64,000 nt of DNA, from the NCBI GenBank assembly GCA_902543145.1, contig CACBXG010000003.1:1-64000 (forward strand), written 5' to 3'. This document shows positions 41,512 to 53,132 of this stretch, piece by piece. The stretch is from an uncultured SAR116 cluster alpha proteobacterium (lineage in GTDB: Bacteria > Pseudomonadota > Alphaproteobacteria > Puniceispirillales > Marisalimonadaceae). The notes beneath the pieces are model-generated. The model did not search any database and was not told the origin of the DNA. It saw only the letters and a program-made list of their open reading frames with translations. Every line of letters starts with the position of its first letter. The stretch's first letter is position 1. Made by a program: the position numbers and the translations under genes.

Positions 41512-42693
41512 TTAAGATAATTTGTTTTCAAAATCTTCATAAGTAAATCTTTTGATTACTTCTAAATTATCATTATCGCTATCCCAAATCGCTACAGATG
41601 GTATTTTTACTCCATTGAAAAAACTAGTTTTTACCATTGTATAATGTGCTTGATCTAATATAGCTATTCTATCTCCAACTTTGGGTGTAGACTTAAAATT
41701 ATACTCTCCAATGATATCACCTGCCAAACAGCTAGGTCCGCCAAGCATAACTTTGTAACCGTCTTTAGGTTCATTTAGCAATGCTGGCCTATATGGCGCC
41801 TCAATTACATCAGGCATGTGAGAAACTGCACTAATATCTGTAACTGCAAAATTTGGTGAGAATTCATTGCTAGGTTTAAAACTATCTATAATTTCTCCAA
41901 CTAAAATACCTGAATCTAATACCACAGCTTCTCCCGGTTCAATATAGATTTGACAGCTAGTTTCATCTGCAAGTCGTTTTAGAAAAGTTTGTAATTTATC
42001 AATTTCATAATCATTTCTAGTAATATGGTGACCTCCACCAAGATTAAGCCAATTTAATTTTTTACAGAGGGGAACAATATCATTTTTGATTTTATTCCAA
42101 GTATTTTCTAAAGGAGTGAAATTTTGTTCACACAAGGTATGAAAATGAATACCATTTAATTTGTTTATATCAATACTATCCAAATCATTTAGATGTATGC
42201 CTAACCTAGAATTGATACTAGCAGCATTATATTTCTCATTATTTATTTCAGAATGAAGTGGGTTAATTCTCAATCCAATTTCATTCTTAAATTTTATTGC
42301 GATATTATAAAAATCATTCAATTGGTTTGAGGAATTAAAAACGATATGATCTGATAAGTTAACAATTTCTCTAATGTCATCTTTTTTATAAGCCGGAGAA
42401 AAAGTACTTATTTCTCCTTTAAAATATTTTTTAGCTAACTTTGTTTCATATAAACCAGAACTGCAACATCCATCTAAATATTCAGATATTAATGGACCGA
42501 AATAGGGAGTAGAAAAAGCTTTCAAGGCAATTAAAATTTTAACACCTGTTTGTAATTTTAGGTGATTTAAGGTTAACAAATTATCTATCAATGCTCTTTT
42601 ATCTATAACAAAGCAAGGACTTGGTAATTTATATAAATCTAGTTTATTAAAATTTCTTGGGTCTCCCCCCATAGTTTTAAAAATGTTTTCCAC
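41512..42693 (-). CDS. nspC: Carboxy(nor)spermidine decarboxylase
   Basis: PLP fold III; LPSPCFVIDKRALIDNL...ILIALKAFS; LNLGGGHHI; IYIEPGEAVVLDSG. Confidence 0.93.
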   Translation of the reverse strand: MENIFKTMGGDPRNFNKLDLYKLPSPCFVIDKRALIDNLLTLNHLKLQTGVKILIALKAFSTPYFGPLISEYLDGCCSSGLYETKLAKKYFKGEISTFSPAYKKDDIREIVNLSDHIVFNSSNQLNDFYNIAIKFKNEIGLRINPLHSEINNEKYNAASINSRLGIHLNDLDSIDINKLNGIHFHTLCEQNFTPLENTWNKIKNDIVPLCKKLNWLNLGGGHHITRNDYEIDKLQTFLKRLADETSCQIYIEPGEAVVLDSGILVGEIIDSFKPSNEFSPNFAVTDISAVSHMPDVIEAPYRPALLNEPKDGYKVMLGGPSCLAGDIIGEYNFKSTPKVGDRIAILDQAHYTMVKTSFFNGVKIPSVAIWDSDNDNLEVIKRFTYEDFENKLS

Positions 42694-43898
42694 TAGAAAT
42701 TTACTTTGTTTTCTAGTTGTATGGTTTTCGTAGGTAAACCATGCTTATTGAGGAGTTCCATAAATGGATCTGGGTCAAATTGTTCCATGTTCCAAACTCC
42801 TGGTTTAAACCAGCTTTTTTTTAACATTAACAATGATCCTATCATCGCGGGAACGCCAGTAGTATATGAAATTGCTTGACTACCCAACTCTTTAAAACAA
42901 TCTTCATGATTGCAGATATTATATGTGTAATATGTTTTTTCTAAGTTATTTTTTTTACCTGTAACTATTGTGCCGATACAAGTCTTCCCTTTAGTTTTTT
43001 CTCCAAGACTTCCAGGATCTGGTAAAACACTTTTTAAAAATTGTAATGGAATTATTTCTGTTCCATTATAATTTACTGGGTTGATAGATGTCATTCCTAT
43101 ATTTTGGAGAACATCTAAATACTTTAAATAGTTATCACCGAATGTCATCCAAAATCTTGCTCTTTTAATCTCAGGATAATGTTTTATTAAACTCTCCAAT
43201 TCTTCATGATACATTAAATAAATATTTTTATTTCCAATTTCAGGAAATTCAAAAGAGACTTTTTTCTTAAGAGCTTGTCCAATCTTCCATTGATTATTGT
43301 CCCAATGCTTAGAATCAGATGTAACCTCTCTAATATTAATTTCAGGATTAAAATTAGTAGCAAATGGGAGACCGTGATCACCATCATTGCAATCAAGAAT
43401 ATCTAAAAAATCAATACTATCCAAATAATGTTTTCTAGTAAAAGCTGTGAAGACATTTGTAACACCTGGATCAAAGCCTGATCCTAAAAGAGTCATAAGG
43501 CCTTTTTTTTTAAATTTTTTATCATAATCCCATTGCCATTTGTATTCAAACTTTGCTTTATCCCTAGGTTCATAATTTGCAGTGTCTAAATAATGTGTAT
43601 TAGTTAATAAACAAGCATCCATTATATTAAGATCTTGATAAGGAAGAGCTAGGTTTACAACTAAAAATGGGTCAAATTTTTTAATTAATGCTACTGTTTC
43701 TTCAATATTATCTGCATCTAGCTCTGCTGTTGTAATGTTAATATTATACTTATCTTTGACACTTTTTTTAATTTGGAAGCATTTTTCGATGGATCTACTT
43801 GCTAATATTATATTTTTAAAATATCTAGGATTTTGTGCCATTTTGTGAACAGTTACATGACTAACACCACCTGCACCAATAACTAAAATATTGTCCAT
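42693..43898 (-). CDS. Carboxy(nor)spermidine dehydrogenase (saccharopine dehydrogenase family)
   Basis: VIGAGGVSHVTVHKMAQN; adjacent to nspC; FDPGVTNVF. Confidence 0.92.
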   Translation of the reverse strand: MDNILVIGAGGVSHVTVHKMAQNPRYFKNIILASRSIEKCFQIKKSVKDKYNINITTAELDADNIEETVALIKKFDPFLVVNLALPYQDLNIMDACLLTNTHYLDTANYEPRDKAKFEYKWQWDYDKKFKKKGLMTLLGSGFDPGVTNVFTAFTRKHYLDSIDFLDILDCNDGDHGLPFATNFNPEINIREVTSDSKHWDNNQWKIGQALKKKVSFEFPEIGNKNIYLMYHEELESLIKHYPEIKRARFWMTFGDNYLKYLDVLQNIGMTSINPVNYNGTEIIPLQFLKSVLPDPGSLGEKTKGKTCIGTIVTGKKNNLEKTYYTYNICNHEDCFKELGSQAISYTTGVPAMIGSLLMLKKSWFKPGVWNMEQFDPDPFMELLNKHGLPTKTIQLENKVNF

Positions 43899-43926
43899 TT
43901 CAAACTCCCATAAATTTACTTATTAG

Positions 43927-45804
43927 TTATTTTTCGAAATAAGTATAACCAGAAATCGAATCCTTAAATGACTGAGTTATTTTTTTTCTCTCTGAAAGTG
44001 ATAAGTCTCTACTTCTTACTGCATCCTCTACAATGTGTTTGAACCTATTTATTATATTCTTGGGTTCATATTCAACATAAGTTAAAACTTCTGAAATAGT
44101 GTCACCTTCTTGCTCATGTAATAATTGAAATCCCCCATTTTCTTTTAATTTTATTGTGGCAACATTTGTATCACCAAATAAGTTATGAAGATCTCCTAAC
44201 GTTTCTTGATAAGCACCAATATAAAACACACCTAAAAAATAGTCTTCATCATCACTAATGTCATGCAAAGGTAATGTGTTTGAAACGCCGTCTTTCAGTA
44301 CAAATTTGTTTATTATACCATCACTATCGCAAGTAATATCATTTAAAATAACTTTTCTGTTTGGTCGCTTATTATGTTTTTGAAGTGGTGCAATAGGATG
44401 AATTTGGTCAATAGCCCAAACATCTGGCAGGCTTTGAAATAAAGAAAAGTTGCCATGATAAATATCTGCCATATTATCAATTGCGTCTTGTAGTTCTTCA
44501 GTTATTCCTGGTGTTGAAGAGAGTAATGTTTTAATTTTATTTATGATGTATAAATAAGTCTCTTCAGTCTTTGCCAAATTTGATAAATTTATTTGACCAC
44601 TTCTAAAAAGAGCTCTTATTTCTTCTCTATAATAATTTAAATCGTTTAAACATTCTTGGGCTCTTTCTAAACTCAAATATTCAGGAATTTGAATCATATT
44701 TTTTAACAACGGATGGTCATTTGAATTAATTTCTTGTTTTTTTTTGCTATCAAAGTTTGTTGTCTCTAAAATATTAAAAATCAGCATTGAACTTGACGCA
44801 ATGCAGGCTCTTCCAGATTCAGTAACAATTATAGGATGATCAATATTTGATTTATCTAATTCATATTTAACAGTTTCAACAATATTTATACAGTATTCAT
44901 CTAATGAATAATTTATTGAGTTAAGAGAAGACTTTTGTTCTCCCGTATAATCCACACCTAAGCCACCTCCAAGATCTAAATATTCTAGTGGTGCACCTTG
45001 TTTGCACATTTCTGAGTAAAATCTACAAGCCTCTTGTGTTGCTTTTCTTATTTCAATGATATCAGGAATCTGGCTTCCAAGATGTGAATGTTGGAGAATC
45101 AAACAATCAAGATAGTAATTAACTTTTAATTTTGTGATAACTTTCATGACTTGTTCAACAGACATACCAAATGCACTACGGTCTCCACTTGATTGAGACC
45201 AATTACCACTAACTTTGTTTGTTAATTTTACTCTTATTCCAAGTAATGGTCTAACTTTTAATTCTTTAGAAACTTCAATTATTAAATCAAGTTCACGCGG
45301 ACTTTCTAGAACTAAAATAGTTTTAAAACCAATTTTAAGTGATAAAATTGCCAAATTAATAAATTCTTTGTCCTTAATTCCATTACATATAATAGTAGAT
45401 TCGCTAGAGAGATCGTGTGCTAAAGCTATTAATAATTCAGGTTTAGAACCAACTTCTAAACCAAAATCAAATTCTTTTCCAAAATCAACAATTCTGTCAA
45501 TTACTTGTGCCTGTTGATTAACTTTAACTGGGAAAACACCCTTATAATAACCTTTATATCCAACTTCTTTTATTGCTTCAAAAAAAGACTCATTAATTTG
45601 TTTTATTCTAAATGCTAAGTAATCTGTAATTCTTAACAGTACCGGGCAGCTAATACCTCTTTCATTAAGACTTTCTATAATTTTAATTAGGTCGATAGAA
45701 GGATTAGATGGATAAAATGGATTTTTAAGTCCTATATTGCCATTATCAAGGACCTCAAGTATATCATCACCCCATTTTTTAATTCCATAAATATCATCAT
45801 CCAT
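43927..45804 (-). CDS. speA: Biosynthetic arginine decarboxylase
   Basis: 625 aa; GYKGYYKGVFPVKVNQQAQVIDRIVDFG; YLDLGGGLGVDYTG; ESGRACIA. Confidence 0.95.
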   Translation of the reverse strand: MDDDIYGIKKWGDDILEVLDNGNIGLKNPFYPSNPSIDLIKIIESLNERGISCPVLLRITDYLAFRIKQINESFFEAIKEVGYKGYYKGVFPVKVNQQAQVIDRIVDFGKEFDFGLEVGSKPELLIALAHDLSSESTIICNGIKDKEFINLAILSLKIGFKTILVLESPRELDLIIEVSKELKVRPLLGIRVKLTNKVSGNWSQSSGDRSAFGMSVEQVMKVITKLKVNYYLDCLILQHSHLGSQIPDIIEIRKATQEACRFYSEMCKQGAPLEYLDLGGGLGVDYTGEQKSSLNSINYSLDEYCINIVETVKYELDKSNIDHPIIVTESGRACIASSSMLIFNILETTNFDSKKKQEINSNDHPLLKNMIQIPEYLSLERAQECLNDLNYYREEIRALFRSGQINLSNLAKTEETYLYIINKIKTLLSSTPGITEELQDAIDNMADIYHGNFSLFQSLPDVWAIDQIHPIAPLQKHNKRPNRKVILNDITCDSDGIINKFVLKDGVSNTLPLHDISDDEDYFLGVFYIGAYQETLGDLHNLFGDTNVATIKLKENGGFQLLHEQEGDTISEVLTYVEYEPKNIINRFKHIVEDAVRSRDLSLSERKKITQSFKDSISGYTYFEK

Positions 45805-45914
45805 ATTTTTGGCCTTTAATTTTAAAATGATTTGATTATATTGCTATTTACTGTTGGTCAAGTTATGCTTTTATTTAATTTTAAAATTAAATTTTTTTAT
45901 GTAACTATTTTCTA

Positions 45915-46541
45915 ATGTTTTTTTTAAAAAAAAATAGCCTAGTCGATAAATCAGATGCTTTAGTAGGTAGAGATGAACCTATTGAAAATAAGTTTTTTCA
46001 TGAGATAAACGGACGTAACTTAATGGATATTCCAAAAGATTTTGAAATAATTATACTTGGAATGGGATGTTTTTGGGGTGCTGAAAAAATTTTTTGGCAA
46101 CTTGATGGGGTTTATCATACATCAGTTGGGTATGCTGGTGGTTATACTAAAAATCCAACCTATGATGAAGTTTGTAGTGGATTAACGGGTCATACAGAAG
46201 TTGTTAGAGTGGTATATGATCCGAAAAAATTAAATTTAGAAACTATTTTAATTGAATTTTGGGAAGGTCATGATCCAACTCAAGGTATGAGGCAAGGTAA
46301 TGATATTGGTACTCAATATAGATCTGCAATTTTTGTAAATAATTCTGAAAACCTAAATAATGTGAAGACTTCTAAAACAGAATTTCAATCTTTACTTCAT
46401 TCAGCAGGATTTAATGAAATCACGACTGAAATTAAAAATAATATAGATTTTTATTTTGCTGAAACTTATCATCAACAATACCTATATAAAAACCCAAATG
46501 GTTATTGTGGTTTGGGTGGATGTGGAGTAAAATTTAAATAA
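45915..46541 (+). CDS. msrA: Peptide-methionine (S)-S-oxide reductase
   Basis: GMGCFWGAEKIFWQLDGVYHTSVGYAGG; HDPTQGMRQGNDIGTQYRSAIF. Confidence 0.96.
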   Translation: MFFLKKNSLVDKSDALVGRDEPIENKFFHEINGRNLMDIPKDFEIIILGMGCFWGAEKIFWQLDGVYHTSVGYAGGYTKNPTYDEVCSGLTGHTEVVRVVYDPKKLNLETILIEFWEGHDPTQGMRQGNDIGTQYRSAIFVNNSENLNNVKTSKTEFQSLLHSAGFNEITTEIKNNIDFYFAETYHQQYLYKNPNGYCGLGGCGVKFK

Positions 46542-46618
46542 ATTTACTAAAGTTATTTTAGATCTTGACCAAATTGGATTGTTATTATATTTAGTCATTA
46601 TTAATTAATAGGGCGACA

Positions 46619-46744
46619 ATGAAAGTAGTAAGTTCTTTAAAAACTCTTAAAGTTAGAGATAGAAACTCTCAAATTGTAAAACGTAGGGGTCGTCTATACG
46701 TTATAAATAAGAGAAATCCTAGATTTAAAGCGCGTCAAGGTTAA
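46619..46744 (+). CDS. rpmJ: 50S ribosomal protein L36
   Basis: 41-aa ORF not in the track: [41 protein letters not shown]. Confidence 0.95.
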   Translation: MKVVSSLKTLKVRDRNSQIVKRRGRLYVINKRNPRFKARQG

Positions 46745-46818
46745 TTACTACCTACATAAAGCTAATATATCTTTTTAGTTAATTCCTAATATGTATCTTC
46801 TTATGTAGGAATAATATA

Positions 46819-47985
46819 ATGAAAATAACTAATATAATTGAAGAAACAAAATCCATAAGTTCAAATATTAAGAACGCATATATTGATTTTTCAAAAATGA
46901 CCATAAGTGTTGTTGCTGTTTGTTCTAATGTTATGAAAAATGGTAAGCCCTTAATAGGTTACGGATTTAATTCAAACGGAAGGTATGGACAAGGTCATCT
47001 CATTAGAGAAAGGTTTGCACCAAGACTATTGGAAGCACATGCAAAAGAAATTTTAAATAATGAAGGTACAAATTTCGACCCTACAAAGATGTGGAATGTC
47101 ATGATGAAAAATGAAAAGCCTGGAGGACATGGGGAAAGATCGGTGGCAGTAGGTACTATAGACATGGCGATATGGGATCTTGTTTCTAAAATCGAAGATA
47201 AACCACTATTTCAAATGCTTGCTGAAAGATACGGTAATGGTGAACCAAATCGAAAAGTTTTTGTTTATGCTGCTGGCGGATATTATTGGCCAAATCAAGG
47301 AATAAATGGTTTAACTGATGAAATAAAAAAATATCTAGATCTTGGTTATACAGTTGTCAAAAAGAAAATAGGAGGAGCTTCTCTATCGGAAGATTGTAAA
47401 CGTATTGAAGCTGTTTTAAAAATATTAGATTCTGAAGATCAGCTTGCTGTTGATGCAAATGGTAGGTTTGATCTAAAAACTGCGGTTGAATACGGTAAAG
47501 CTTTATCAAATTACAATTTATTTTGGTATGAAGAGCCTGGTGACCCCTTAGATTTTGAACTTCATAAAGAACTATCTAATCATTATATACCTCCATTAGC
47601 AACTGGCGAGAATTTGTTCTCAGTTCATGATGCAAGAAATCTAATTAGATACGCAGGGATGAGAAGAGATAAAGATTGGTTGCAATTTGATTGTGCATTA
47701 AGTTATGGGTTAGTTGAATATTTGAAAATTATTGAAATGCTTAGAGAAAATCAATGGGATGTTTCAAGGTGTATTCCTCACGGGGGTCATCAAATGTCTT
47801 TAGCAATTGCAGCAGGACTAGGACTTGGTGGAAATGAGAGTTATCCTGATCTTTTTCAACCTTATGGAGGATTTCCAGATGGCGTTAAAGTTGAAAAAAG
47901 TTATGTCACTTTACCAGAAATAACTGGAATTGGTTTTGAAGGAAAATCCGATCTTTTTTCAATCATGAAGCAGATGGTTGATTAA
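46819..47985 (+). CDS. Enolase-superfamily mandelate racemase/muconate lactonizing enzyme family; D(-)-tartrate dehydratase-like
   Basis: [61 protein letters not shown]. Confidence 0.85.
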   Translation: MKITNIIEETKSISSNIKNAYIDFSKMTISVVAVCSNVMKNGKPLIGYGFNSNGRYGQGHLIRERFAPRLLEAHAKEILNNEGTNFDPTKMWNVMMKNEKPGGHGERSVAVGTIDMAIWDLVSKIEDKPLFQMLAERYGNGEPNRKVFVYAAGGYYWPNQGINGLTDEIKKYLDLGYTVVKKKIGGASLSEDCKRIEAVLKILDSEDQLAVDANGRFDLKTAVEYGKALSNYNLFWYEEPGDPLDFELHKELSNHYIPPLATGENLFSVHDARNLIRYAGMRRDKDWLQFDCALSYGLVEYLKIIEMLRENQWDVSRCIPHGGHQMSLAIAAGLGLGGNESYPDLFQPYGGFPDGVKVEKSYVTLPEITGIGFEGKSDLFSIMKQMVD

Positions 47986-49592
47986 ATATCAAAAAAATCA
48001 TTCCCTTTATTATCAATTACTACAAATGCAGGAAAGTTATTTACTTCAATTTTCCAAATGGCCTCCATTCCAAGTTCTGGATATTCTAATATCTCTATTT
48101 TTTTTATGCAATCTAGTGCGACTTTTGCAGCAGTTCCTCCAATGGTTCCAAGGTAAAATCCTCCATGTTTTTGGCATGCTGCTTTTACCTGCTTTGATCT
48201 GTTTCCTTTTGCTAACATAACCATTGATCCACCATTTTCTTGAAATTTATCAACATAAGCATCCATTCTACCAGCAGTTGTTGGTCCAAAGGATCCGGAA
48301 GTCATGCCCTTTGGAGTTTTAGCTGGGCCAGCATAATATACTGGATGATCTTTTATATAATTAGGTAGCTCACCATCTTCGTCCAATCTTTGAAGTAACT
48401 TTGCATGAGCTATATCTCTAGCAACAATCATTGGACCAGAAAGATTAACTCTCTTCTTTATTTTACAATCATTTAATTGTTCTAAAATATTTTTCATAGG
48501 CTGATTTAGATCAATTTCTGTTACATCTTCCGAAATTTCGTCTAAATTTACATCGGGCAAATATTTACTTGGCTCTGTTTCGAGTTTTTCAACAAAAATT
48601 CCATCTCTATTTATCTTGCCTAAAATTTGCCTATCTGCAGAACAAGAAACTCCAATTCCAATTGGCAACGATGCACCATGCCTTGGAAGCCTAATAACCC
48701 TTACATCATGACAAAAATATTTACCTCCAAATTGTGCACCTACCCCCATTTCTCTTGTAAGATCTAATATTATTTTTTCCCATTCTAAATCTCTATATGC
48801 ATGACCAGTTTTTAAATTTCCAGCCTTAGGCAAATTATCTAGATAACGCATAGATCCTAGTTTAACGGTCTTTAAATTAAATTCAGCTGAAGTACCTCCA
48901 ATCACTACAGATAAATGATAAGGTGGACAAGCAGCAGTACCAAGAGAAATAATTTTCTCATAAAGAAATTTTTTTAAATTTTCAGGATTAAGAGTGGCGG
49001 GTGTCGCTTGGAATAAAAAACTTTTATTAGCTGATCCTCCACCTTTTTGTACAAAGGCAAATTTATATTCCTGACCTTCATTAGCAAATATACTGATTTC
49101 AGCGGGTAAATTGTTAGCAGTATTTTTCTCTTCAAACATAGAGACTGGTGCAAGTTGAGAGAAACGAAGGTTATTTTCTTTATAAGTTTTATAAACTCCT
49201 AAGGAAAGAAATTCGTTATCATCTGAGTCAGTAAAAACTTTTTCGCCTTTATAACCCATGATTATTGCTGTGCCAGTATCTTGACACATAGGAAGAACTC
49301 CTGATGAGGATATATTTGCATTTTTTAACATTGTTAAAGCGACAAATTTATCATTACTAGAGGCTTCTTCATCTTCAAGTATATTTCTGAGCTGTTTTAA
49401 ATGTGATTTTCTAAGAAGGTGAGATACATCTTTAAAAGCTCTTTGTGCTAAAAGAGTAAGTGCCTTTGGGTCGACAACTAAAATTTCTATGTTGTTTATT
49501 TTGGAAATTTTGACGTATGTATCTGATATTTTTATGTATTCAGTTTCATCAACTGAAATAGGGAAAATTGGTGAATAATTAAAGTCGTTCAT
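47982..49592 (-). CDS. Class I fumarate hydratase
   Basis: [55 protein letters not shown]. Confidence 0.95.
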   Translation of the reverse strand: MNDFNYSPIFPISVDETEYIKISDTYVKISKINNIEILVVDPKALTLLAQRAFKDVSHLLRKSHLKQLRNILEDEEASSNDKFVALTMLKNANISSSGVLPMCQDTGTAIIMGYKGEKVFTDSDDNEFLSLGVYKTYKENNLRFSQLAPVSMFEEKNTANNLPAEISIFANEGQEYKFAFVQKGGGSANKSFLFQATPATLNPENLKKFLYEKIISLGTAACPPYHLSVVIGGTSAEFNLKTVKLGSMRYLDNLPKAGNLKTGHAYRDLEWEKIILDLTREMGVGAQFGGKYFCHDVRVIRLPRHGASLPIGIGVSCSADRQILGKINRDGIFVEKLETEPSKYLPDVNLDEISEDVTEIDLNQPMKNILEQLNDCKIKKRVNLSGPMIVARDIAHAKLLQRLDEDGELPNYIKDHPVYYAGPAKTPKGMTSGSFGPTTAGRMDAYVDKFQENGGSMVMLAKGNRSKQVKAACQKHGGFYLGTIGGTAAKVALDCIKKIEILEYPELGMEAIWKIEVNNFPAFVVIDNKGNDFFDI

Positions 49593-49612
49593 ATAATCTC
49601 CAACTAATAACC

Positions 49613-50128
49613 TTATTTCTTATCTCTAAATTCATCAAGAGAGACAATTTCTCCAGATTTTAAATCTGCATCATCCAAATTCGTAATCACTGGTTTATTA
49701 GCATCTGAGCTTTCAATTTTACTTAAACTAGTATTTTTTAAATTATCCTCGATTTTAAATTGAAGACCAAAACCAACTGAAGGATCAGTAAAAGATGTAA
49801 TTGCTTTAAAAGGAACAGAAATATTCTTTTTTTCACCACTAAAAGATAGAGTGACTTCAAAATGATCTTCAGATGTTTTAAGATCCCAAAATTGGTGTTG
49901 AATTATTATTTTTATTTCTGAATTATTAGCATTTTTAAGTTCGGGCGGAACTATTACACTTGGATCATCACCATTGAATGTAATAAAAAAATGACTGTTT
50001 CCAATAAGACCAGTTTCTGAAGTTATTTTTAAAACTTTCTTTACTACATTTTTAAGACTTTCTTCAACCAAAAAGTCATAGTCAAAACTTTTAGAATCAG
50101 ATCCATAATTATCATTATTATTAGTCAC
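49613..50128 (-). CDS. sspB: SspB-family ClpXP adaptor (ssrA-tag binding)
   Basis: [58 protein letters not shown]; adjacent to ssrA. Confidence 0.85.
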   Translation of the reverse strand: MTNNNDNYGSDSKSFDYDFLVEESLKNVVKKVLKITSETGLIGNSHFFITFNGDDPSVIVPPELKNANNSEIKIIIQHQFWDLKTSEDHFEVTLSFSGEKKNISVPFKAITSFTDPSVGFGLQFKIEDNLKNTSLSKIESSDANKPVITNLDDADLKSGEIVSLDEFRDKK

Positions 50129-50202
50129 TTTTATACCTTATAGTTTTTTTAATTAATACCTTACAATTCTCAAAGCTTAATTTTCAATAAAATTTTAAAG
50201 AT

Positions 50203-50223
50203 GGCGAGAAGTAACTTCTCGCC
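50203..50223 (-). terminator. Strong hairpin at the 3' end of ssrA
   Basis: GGCGAGAAG-TAA-CTTCTCGCC, 9-bp perfect stem, followed by an AT-rich tail on the minus strand; could alternatively be a terminal helix of the RNA. Confidence 0.65.
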
Positions 50224-50500
50224 ACCAAAGTTTTTCTGTTGCCAGGTAAACAATAACCCCGCCAGTTCTAGCTATAGAACAGGACTAGTTTTCGGTTGCT
50301 TTGGCTGCTTACGCTGCTGCAGCTACCGGAGCATAGTTGTCGTTTGCAACTATTTAATTTAGTCCGATAACGGTGGTACAATGCCGAGTGAAAGTTTAAT
50401 TTTTACTACACGCGTCGATCCTATTTCACCCCCAAATAATGGTGGAGGTGCCGGGTACCGCCCCCGGGTCCGCTAAGCTTATTCTAAAAAATGTTTATCA
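50224..50500 (-). ncRNA. ssrA: Two-piece (circularly permuted) alphaproteobacterial tmRNA; outer ends approximate
   Basis: Acceptor piece ending GGACCCGGGGGCGGTACCCGGCACCTCCACCA, 6-nt spacer, then GGGGGTGAAATAGGATCGACGCGTG; tag ORF 50309-50347 (minus) = ANDNYAPVAAAA-stop. Confidence 0.93.
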
Positions 50501-50599
50501 CTATAGTCATCGAAATGACTTTTTTACTATACAGTATTTATTTTTTTTATTAAAGAGCACATAATGCTAATAGATAAAATTTTTAATTGAGATGTTTGT

Positions 50600-51394
50600 A
50601 TGAAGCAATATTTAGATTTATTGAGACATGTTTTAGAAAAAGGTGATGAAAAAGCTGACAGAACTGGGACTGGTACAAAGTCAGTTTTTGGTTGGCAGAT
50701 GAGATTTGATTTAAATGATGGACTTCCATTACTAACTACCAAGAAGCTCCATTTAAAATCTATTATTCATGAGTTATTATGGTTTATTAAAGGCGATACC
50801 AATATATCTTACCTAAAAGAAAATGACGTTTCCATATGGGATGAGTGGGCAGACGAAAACGGTGATCTTGGACCCGTTTATGGAAAGCAATGGAGAAGAT
50901 GGGATACCCCAGATGGAAGAAAACTTGATCAACTGAATAATATTATTAATGAAATAAAAAATAACCCAAACTCAAGAAGAATGATAGTTTCAGCTTGGAA
51001 CCCAGCAGACGTCGGCAGCATGGCTCTTCCACCATGTCATTGTTTGTTTCAATTTTACGTTGCAAAAAACAAACTGTCTTGTCAATTATACCAAAGAAGT
51101 GCGGATATTTTTCTTGGAGTTCCGTTCAACATAGCATCTTATTCAATCCTAACACACATGATTGCTAACGTATCTGGTTTATCTGTTGGTGATTTTGTTC
51201 ATACACTAGGTGATGCTCATTTATATTCGAATCATTTTGAACAAAGTAAATTGCAATTGTCTAGATCTTCTAAAAAATTACCCAAGTTAAAAATTTTAAA
51301 AAGCCGTTCTGATATAAATGAATTTAGATTTGAAGATTTTGAAATTGAAGACTATGATCCATATCCTAATATTCCAGCACCAGTTGCAGTTTAA
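50600..51394 (+). CDS. thyA: Thymidylate synthase
   Basis: [49 protein letters not shown]. Confidence 0.98.
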   Translation: MKQYLDLLRHVLEKGDEKADRTGTGTKSVFGWQMRFDLNDGLPLLTTKKLHLKSIIHELLWFIKGDTNISYLKENDVSIWDEWADENGDLGPVYGKQWRRWDTPDGRKLDQLNNIINEIKNNPNSRRMIVSAWNPADVGSMALPPCHCLFQFYVAKNKLSCQLYQRSADIFLGVPFNIASYSILTHMIANVSGLSVGDFVHTLGDAHLYSNHFEQSKLQLSRSSKKLPKLKILKSRSDINEFRFEDFEIEDYDPYPNIPAPVAV

Positions 51395-51943
51395 ATGACA
51401 ACTAAAAAAGAATTAAAAAATCCAATTTTTTGTATTGTTGCTATGAATGAAAATAGAATAATTGGTGATGGAAAAAATTTGCTTTGGCATTTGCCAGGGG
51501 ACCTTAAAAGATTAAAAAAAATGACAATGGGTAGCCCACTAATTATGGGCAGAAAAACATGGGATTCTATTGGAAGACCTTTGCCAGGAAGAGCAAATAT
51601 AGTTTTAACCAATTCTTTTACTTGGAAAGCCGAAGGAGCTATAGTAGTGAACTCATTTAAAGATGCTGTAATTAAAGCTGATGAATGGATTGATAATAAT
51701 ATGGAAATTAATCAAAATGTTACCCAAAAAAAAATATTTTTATTTGGTGGAGCAGAAATTTATAAAATAGGTTTAGAATACTGTGATAATATTGAAATGA
51801 CTAAAGTTAAATTTAATTCAAAAACTGGTACAAAATTTCCTAAATTAAATGAAAGTGATTGGAAAAAAACTAAACTCGAACATAATTTAGCTAAAAATGG
51901 TGTTCCAGAACATAGTTATTGGCATTACAAAAGGATATTTTAA
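51395..51943 (+). CDS. folA: Dihydrofolate reductase
   Basis: NRIIGDGKNLLWHLPGDLKRLKKMTMGSPLIMGRKTWDSIGRPLPGR. Confidence 0.97.
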   Translation: MTTKKELKNPIFCIVAMNENRIIGDGKNLLWHLPGDLKRLKKMTMGSPLIMGRKTWDSIGRPLPGRANIVLTNSFTWKAEGAIVVNSFKDAVIKADEWIDNNMEINQNVTQKKIFLFGGAEIYKIGLEYCDNIEMTKVKFNSKTGTKFPKLNESDWKKTKLEHNLAKNGVPEHSYWHYKRIF

Positions 51944-51944
51944 A

Positions 51945-53012
51945 TCATTGAATAATTTGAGTTGGTTGTTTTCTGTTCGTTTGAATTTGATTCAATATTT
52001 TAGATCCTATCTCCATATATTTCTTTGAAATAGTGTTATTTGGTTCTTTATAAACAATAGGATTTCCTTCATCAGATGTGGTTCTTAAAGAAATATCTAA
52101 CGGAATTTCATTTAAAAATGTTACACCTAATTTTTCAGCTTCGGCTTTTGCTCCACCATTTCCAAAAATCTCATGTTTTGTATTGCAATTATCGCATTCA
52201 AAATAACTCATATTTTCAATGATTCCTAAAATAGGAACATTTACCTTTTTAAACATATTAAGACCTTTTCTCGCATCTATTAGAGACAAGTCTTGAGGAG
52301 TTGAAACAATTATTGCTCCAGAAAGTTGAACACGTTGAGATAATGTTAATTGAGCATCTCCAGTTCCTGGTGGCATATCAATTATTAAAAAGTCTAGGTT
52401 TGTCCAGTTTACATCTCTCAGCAATTGTTCAATTGCACTCATAACCATAGGCCCTCTCCAAATAGTCGCTGCATCTTCAGGAACTAAATAGCCAATGGAC
52501 ATTACTTGTAAACCGAAAGCAATATGTGGAATTATTTTTTTTCCATCACTCTTAGGTTTATTGCTAATACCAGTTAACTTCGGAAGGCTAGGACCATATA
52601 TATCAGCATCCAAAATTCCAACATTATAATTTAATTTTGATAATGACAGAGCAACATTAATAGCGGTAGTTGATTTCCCAACTCCACCTTTTCCACTAGC
52701 TACTGCAATAATATTTTTTGCAGGTCTCAACGGTTCATTGATATTAGATTCATTTTTCTTTGTTTTATGTGATGTTAAAATTATTTCTACTTTTTTGACA
52801 TCATCAATAACGTATAATTTTTCTTGTATAAATTTTTTAATTGACTCAGATTGCTTTAATTGTTCTTCAAGGAGTTCAAGAGTAAATGAAATTATATTGT
52901 TTTCAAACTTTAAACCATTTACCATTTTACTTTCATAAATGTTTTTTGATTGATTTTGCAAGATTATAGATCTTAATATTGTAACAATTTCTTCTAATTT
53001 TGTATTATTCAT
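51945..53012 (-). CDS. Mrp/ApbC-type Fe-S cluster carrier ATPase
   Basis: IAVASGKGGVGKSTTAINVALSL; IIDMPPGTGDAQLTL; ECDNCNTKHEIFG. Confidence 0.95.
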   Translation of the reverse strand: MNNTKLEEIVTILRSIILQNQSKNIYESKMVNGLKFENNIISFTLELLEEQLKQSESIKKFIQEKLYVIDDVKKVEIILTSHKTKKNESNINEPLRPAKNIIAVASGKGGVGKSTTAINVALSLSKLNYNVGILDADIYGPSLPKLTGISNKPKSDGKKIIPHIAFGLQVMSIGYLVPEDAATIWRGPMVMSAIEQLLRDVNWTNLDFLIIDMPPGTGDAQLTLSQRVQLSGAIIVSTPQDLSLIDARKGLNMFKKVNVPILGIIENMSYFECDNCNTKHEIFGNGGAKAEAEKLGVTFLNEIPLDISLRTTSDEGNPIVYKEPNNTISKKYMEIGSKILNQIQTNRKQPTQIIQ

Positions 53013-53132
53013 TCTACTGGCCCTGAAATAATTTTTAGTAAAGGTTGAAATTTATTACTTAAGTGCAAATATCTTATATTAAATCAATATAAATATCTAT
53101 AAAGCATTCTATAAATCTGCCTGGAGTTACTA

